DNA from: Bog-473 sp963834405
GTDB lineage: Bacteria > Actinomycetota > Acidimicrobiia > Acidimicrobiales > RAAP-2
Length of the DNA stretch: 64,000 bases
NCBI GenBank assembly: GCA_963834405.1
Contig: CAWIBX010000007.1
Span: 744,001 to 808,000 of the forward strand
Direction of reading: 5' to 3'
Below the pieces are notes generated by a model that did not search any database, had not been told where the DNA came from, and saw only the letters and a program-made list of their open reading frames with translations. The stretch's first letter is position 1, and every line of letters begins with the position of its first letter. This document shows positions 61,618 through 64,000 of the stretch, piece by piece. Both the position numbers and the translations under genes were made by a program.

Positions 61618-63522
61618 TCACCCGCCGAAGTGGGCTCGCGCCGCTTCGCTGCCGTTCGAACCGGCCGGTGGATGCGGGGTGTGCGGATGCCGGCCCGCGC
61701 CGTACCGGTCGCGGCCAACGCGGCGGATACGGCCAGATGCGACTCCCGAACGGAGAGCCTGGTGGAGCCTGCCGGGGCCCCAGAACCGAGCCGAGGTCGC
61801 TCGTGCGAGCTCGGCACTCGACTGGGGACTGTGCTGGTCGAGGTGTGCCACAAGGGCATCGACCTCGCTGACGAGGTAAGGATCCCCCGGCGGGTACCAC
61901 GACGCCACGGGGTTCGGCGACCATGCCGCCGATCCGCGCCACTGTCTCGAAACGGGGGCAAGACCGCTCCGCCGGGGCAGGGACCTCGGCGCCGCCTCCG
62001 ACTCAACGTCATGTTTTTCTTGACTTCCGCCATCGACTGCCGACAGCGGGGCTGAGATCTCCTCAAGCGGGCGCTGTTCGGCGTCGACCCCAAAGAAAAC
62101 CTCGACCAGCCCAGCGAGGAACATGAGCACGCCGCCCAAGAGGTATCCAAAAGCAACGGGACCAGGACGCTTTGTCGCGATCAGGTTTCCGAAGAGAACA
62201 GGGCCGATGATCCCACCCAGACCAGTTCCTACAGCATAGAAGAAGGCGATGGCCAGAGCTCGGGACTCCATCGGGAAGATCTCGCTCACGGTGAGATAGG
62301 CCGCGCTGGCACCGGCCGAAGCAAAGAAGAAGATGACAACCCATGCCACCGTCTGCGTCGTTGCCGACAGCACGCCGTGGTCGAAGAGATACGCCGTCAC
62401 CCCCAACATGGCCCCGGACAGAAGGTAGGTGCCGGCGATCATCACCCGCCGCCCTATCACGTCGAAGAGCCGGCCGAGCAGCAGGGGGCCGAGGAAGTTC
62501 CCGACAGCAAAGGCAATGAGGTAGTAGCCGACGTCGTTAGAAGCCACTCCGTAGAAGGTCGCCAGAACCAGCGAGAAGGTGAAGAAGACAGCGTTGTACA
62601 AGAACGCCTGACCGACGAACAAGGACAGTCCCAGTACCGTGCGTCGCGGATACTGGCCGAAGACGGTCCGCACGACATCGAAAAGGCCGACCCTCGCCTT
62701 AGTGTCGACGGTGATGGACTCAGTTACCTCCCCGAGTGTCTCGCCCGTCGATGTCGTGACGTCCTGCTCTATGGAACGAACGATGCGGTCCGCCTCGTCG
62801 ACCCGACCATGAGTAGAGAGCCAGCGGGGGCTTTCCGGCAGGTTTCGCCGGACCAGCAGCACACCCAGGCCGAGCACGGCTCCCATGAGGAAGCAAAGGC
62901 GCCACCCCACATCAAGGGGAACGAGCGACGGGTTCAAGAGAACCAGGGTGGCGGCCGCACCGGCCGCTGTGCCTAGCCAATATGACCCGTTGACCAACAG
63001 GTCCACGGTGCCACGCACCCTGGCCGGGATGAGTTCGTCGATGGCTGAGTTGATGGCAGCGTACTCGCCCCCAATTCCCATACCGGTGAAGAAACGGAAG
63101 ACGAAGAACATCTCCGCATTGCGAGACGTCGCAGTTAGAACAGTCGCCACCAGATAGAGGGCAAGCGTGACGAGGAAGAGCCTGCGACGACCCAGCCGAT
63201 CGGTGAGATGGCCGAATACGAGGGCTCCGACGCACGCGCCAGCGATATAGATGCCAGCGGCGTCGCCGACTTGCGCGGTCGTGATGGAGATCCCGCTGCC
63301 GGACTTCGTGATCGTGCTTCCGACAGCACCGACGATGGTGACCTCGAGGCCGTCAAGAATCCAGACGGTGCCGAGTCCCACCAGCACGAGCCAATGCCAT
63401 CGTGACCACGGCAACCGATCAAGACGAGCCGGAACACCCGTCTCGACAGTGTCGACCTGCGTCTCGACTGTGTCGACCTGGGTCACGTCGGCCTGATCGG
63501 CGTCGGCCTTCGTGCTCGCCAT
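61618..63522 (-). CDS. MFS transporter (sugar-porter-like) fused to a winged-helix-like tail
   Basis: 634 residues. Twelve membrane segments from residue 43; GHLTDRLGRRRLFL between helices 2 and 3 and GRLFDVIGRRVMIAG between 8 and 9 are the MFS motifs, and LDGLEVTIVGA fits metabolite:H+ symporters of the aromatic-acid/sugar type. After residue 495 comes a Ser/Pro linker and a domain of about 60 residues (YLVSEVDALVAHLDQHSPQSSAELAR..GRLHQALRSGVASGRIRRVGRDRYG) that looks like a winged helix. The N-terminus has a small repeat (TQVDTVE twice). ATG 63522 preferred over GTG 63525. Confidence 0.8.
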   Translation of the reverse strand: MASTKADADQADVTQVDTVETQVDTVETGVPARLDRLPWSRWHWLVLVGLGTVWILDGLEVTIVGAVGSTITKSGSGISITTAQVGDAAGIYIAGACVGALVFGHLTDRLGRRRLFLVTLALYLVATVLTATSRNAEMFFVFRFFTGMGIGGEYAAINSAIDELIPARVRGTVDLLVNGSYWLGTAAGAAATLVLLNPSLVPLDVGWRLCFLMGAVLGLGVLLVRRNLPESPRWLSTHGRVDEADRIVRSIEQDVTTSTGETLGEVTESITVDTKARVGLFDVVRTVFGQYPRRTVLGLSLFVGQAFLYNAVFFTFSLVLATFYGVASNDVGYYLIAFAVGNFLGPLLLGRLFDVIGRRVMIAGTYLLSGAMLGVTAYLFDHGVLSATTQTVAWVVIFFFASAGASAAYLTVSEIFPMESRALAIAFFYAVGTGLGGIIGPVLFGNLIATKRPGPVAFGYLLGGVLMFLAGLVEVFFGVDAEQRPLEEISAPLSAVDGGSQEKHDVESEAAPRSLPRRSGLAPVSRQWRGSAAWSPNPVASWYPPGDPYLVSEVDALVAHLDQHSPQSSAELARATSARFWGPGRLHQALRSGVASGRIRRVGRDRYGAGRHPHTPHPPAGSNGSEAARAHFGG

Positions 63523-63564
63523 CACGCACGCTCCATTGATCGCTACCTCATTTCCGCCTTCCCA

Positions 63565-63729
63565 CTACCACCGATAGAAGTGATGACGACCGGCTCCTTC
63601 ACCTCGCCCAAGCGCGAAGCCGACCAGCCAGATGACGGCGAAGATCACAGCGGCGATCCACAACAAGTGCACCGCGAAGCCGGCGCCGAAAAGAACCAGG
63701 ACAAGTAGCAATGCGAGTATGAGTACCAT
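63565..63729 (-). CDS. small hydrophobic membrane protein
   Basis: 54 residues, two adjoining hydrophobic helices (LILALLLVLVLFGAGFAVHLLWIAA and VIFAVIWLVGFAL) with a basic end GRHHFYRW. Similar short hydrophobic proteins are common in actinobacteria and often stress-induced. The ATG at 63729 is used; an in-frame TTG at 63747 is possible. Upstream of the MFS gene on the same strand. Confidence 0.6.
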   Translation of the reverse strand: MVLILALLLVLVLFGAGFAVHLLWIAAVIFAVIWLVGFALGRGEGAGRHHFYRW

Positions 63730-63903
63730 GCCCTCTGGCGTTCCCAACGCGGGTTCATGTCAAACGTGGAAGTCATGATTTCGTGTTTCGACGCCGCCGT
63801 TACGTGGGATGGACGAAGAGTGTGACCTTCACGTGGCGCGGTCATCACGAAGTCGCCGAGGTAGATCACGCACGGAACGAAACCTCGAAACAGCAGATCC
63901 GAA

Positions 63904-64000
63904 ATGAATCAATCCGATGACCACCGAACGACAACACACGTCTCGGCTCGTCAGAGCGGACAGATGGCAGTGGCCGCTGCTTACCGAGTGGAGGTGATGG
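63904..64000 (+). CDS. possible start of a gene, cut by the window end
   Basis: ATG 63904 opens a frame that remains open for 32 codons to the edge. No clear ribosome site; nothing recognisable. Listed only as a possibility. Confidence 0.2.
   Translation, partial: MNQSDDHRTTTHVSARQSGQMAVAAAYRVEVM

Overview
The window looks like a chromosomal segment of a high-GC, F420-using actinobacterium. Evidence: a WhiB-type gene, a mec-cysO-cysM sulfur-carrier cysteine operon, a HadA/HadB-like MaoC pair, two luciferase-like (LLM) and two PNPOx-like proteins of F420-type families, and smpB next to ssrA (tmRNA). The style of the genes would fit Acidimicrobiia or a relative, but that placement is inference. 

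Layout. 1-18.8 kb is a very GC-rich, densely packed backbone: a cellulose-synthase-like glycosyltransferase, MaoC/DoxX genes, a nitroreductase, a vapBC toxin-antitoxin module preceded by a four-unit tandem array of its own control region, SRPBCC/amidohydrolase/LLM genes, rph-rdgB, a GT-C-like membrane protein, an FAD oxidoreductase, DUF1697-DUF1028, pilB and an SDR. 18.9-32.2 kb is less GC-rich and metabolic: PNPOx proteins, acyl-CoA desaturase, SnoaL-like protein, EamA transporter, a Pro-rich exported protein with two neighbours, amidohydrolase, amino-acid dehydrogenase, GMC oxidoreductase, DUF480 and hemerythrin. 32.2-35.5 kb is again backbone: cysM, cysO, mec, smpB, ssrA with a clear terminator, and a frameshifted whiB. 

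36-54 kb is a mobile-element zone. It holds two near-complete DDE integrase-core insertion sequences, at least four decayed ends of the same broad family, an IS1182-like and an ISL3-like fragment, and an IS21 element (istA-istB) that split a serine recombinase gene and left a 4-bp target duplication. Between the elements sits a possible Fe-S/radical chemistry locus: small ferredoxin, DUF169 protein, NfuA-like scaffold, ATP-grasp ligase and a B12-type radical SAM protein with a Cys-Cys-Ser-Glu-Pro tail. Next to the IS cluster is an LLM gene interrupted by a 17-copy AG dinucleotide tract that puts its two halves out of frame. 

54-61 kb is clearly less GC-rich and carries three large multi-spanning membrane proteins of glycosyltransferase-C appearance, probably an acquired envelope-glycan island, followed by a frameshifted unknown gene. 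The right end has a YtxH-like protein, an MFS transporter fused to a winged-helix-like tail, and a small hydrophobic protein. 

Several genes (rdgB, whiB, the FAD oxidoreductase, a VOC protein, a peroxiredoxin, two unknown genes) are broken by one or two missing bases, mostly in C/G runs or GC-rich repeats. This pattern fits indel errors in the assembly at least as well as true decay, so those calls should be read with that in mind.
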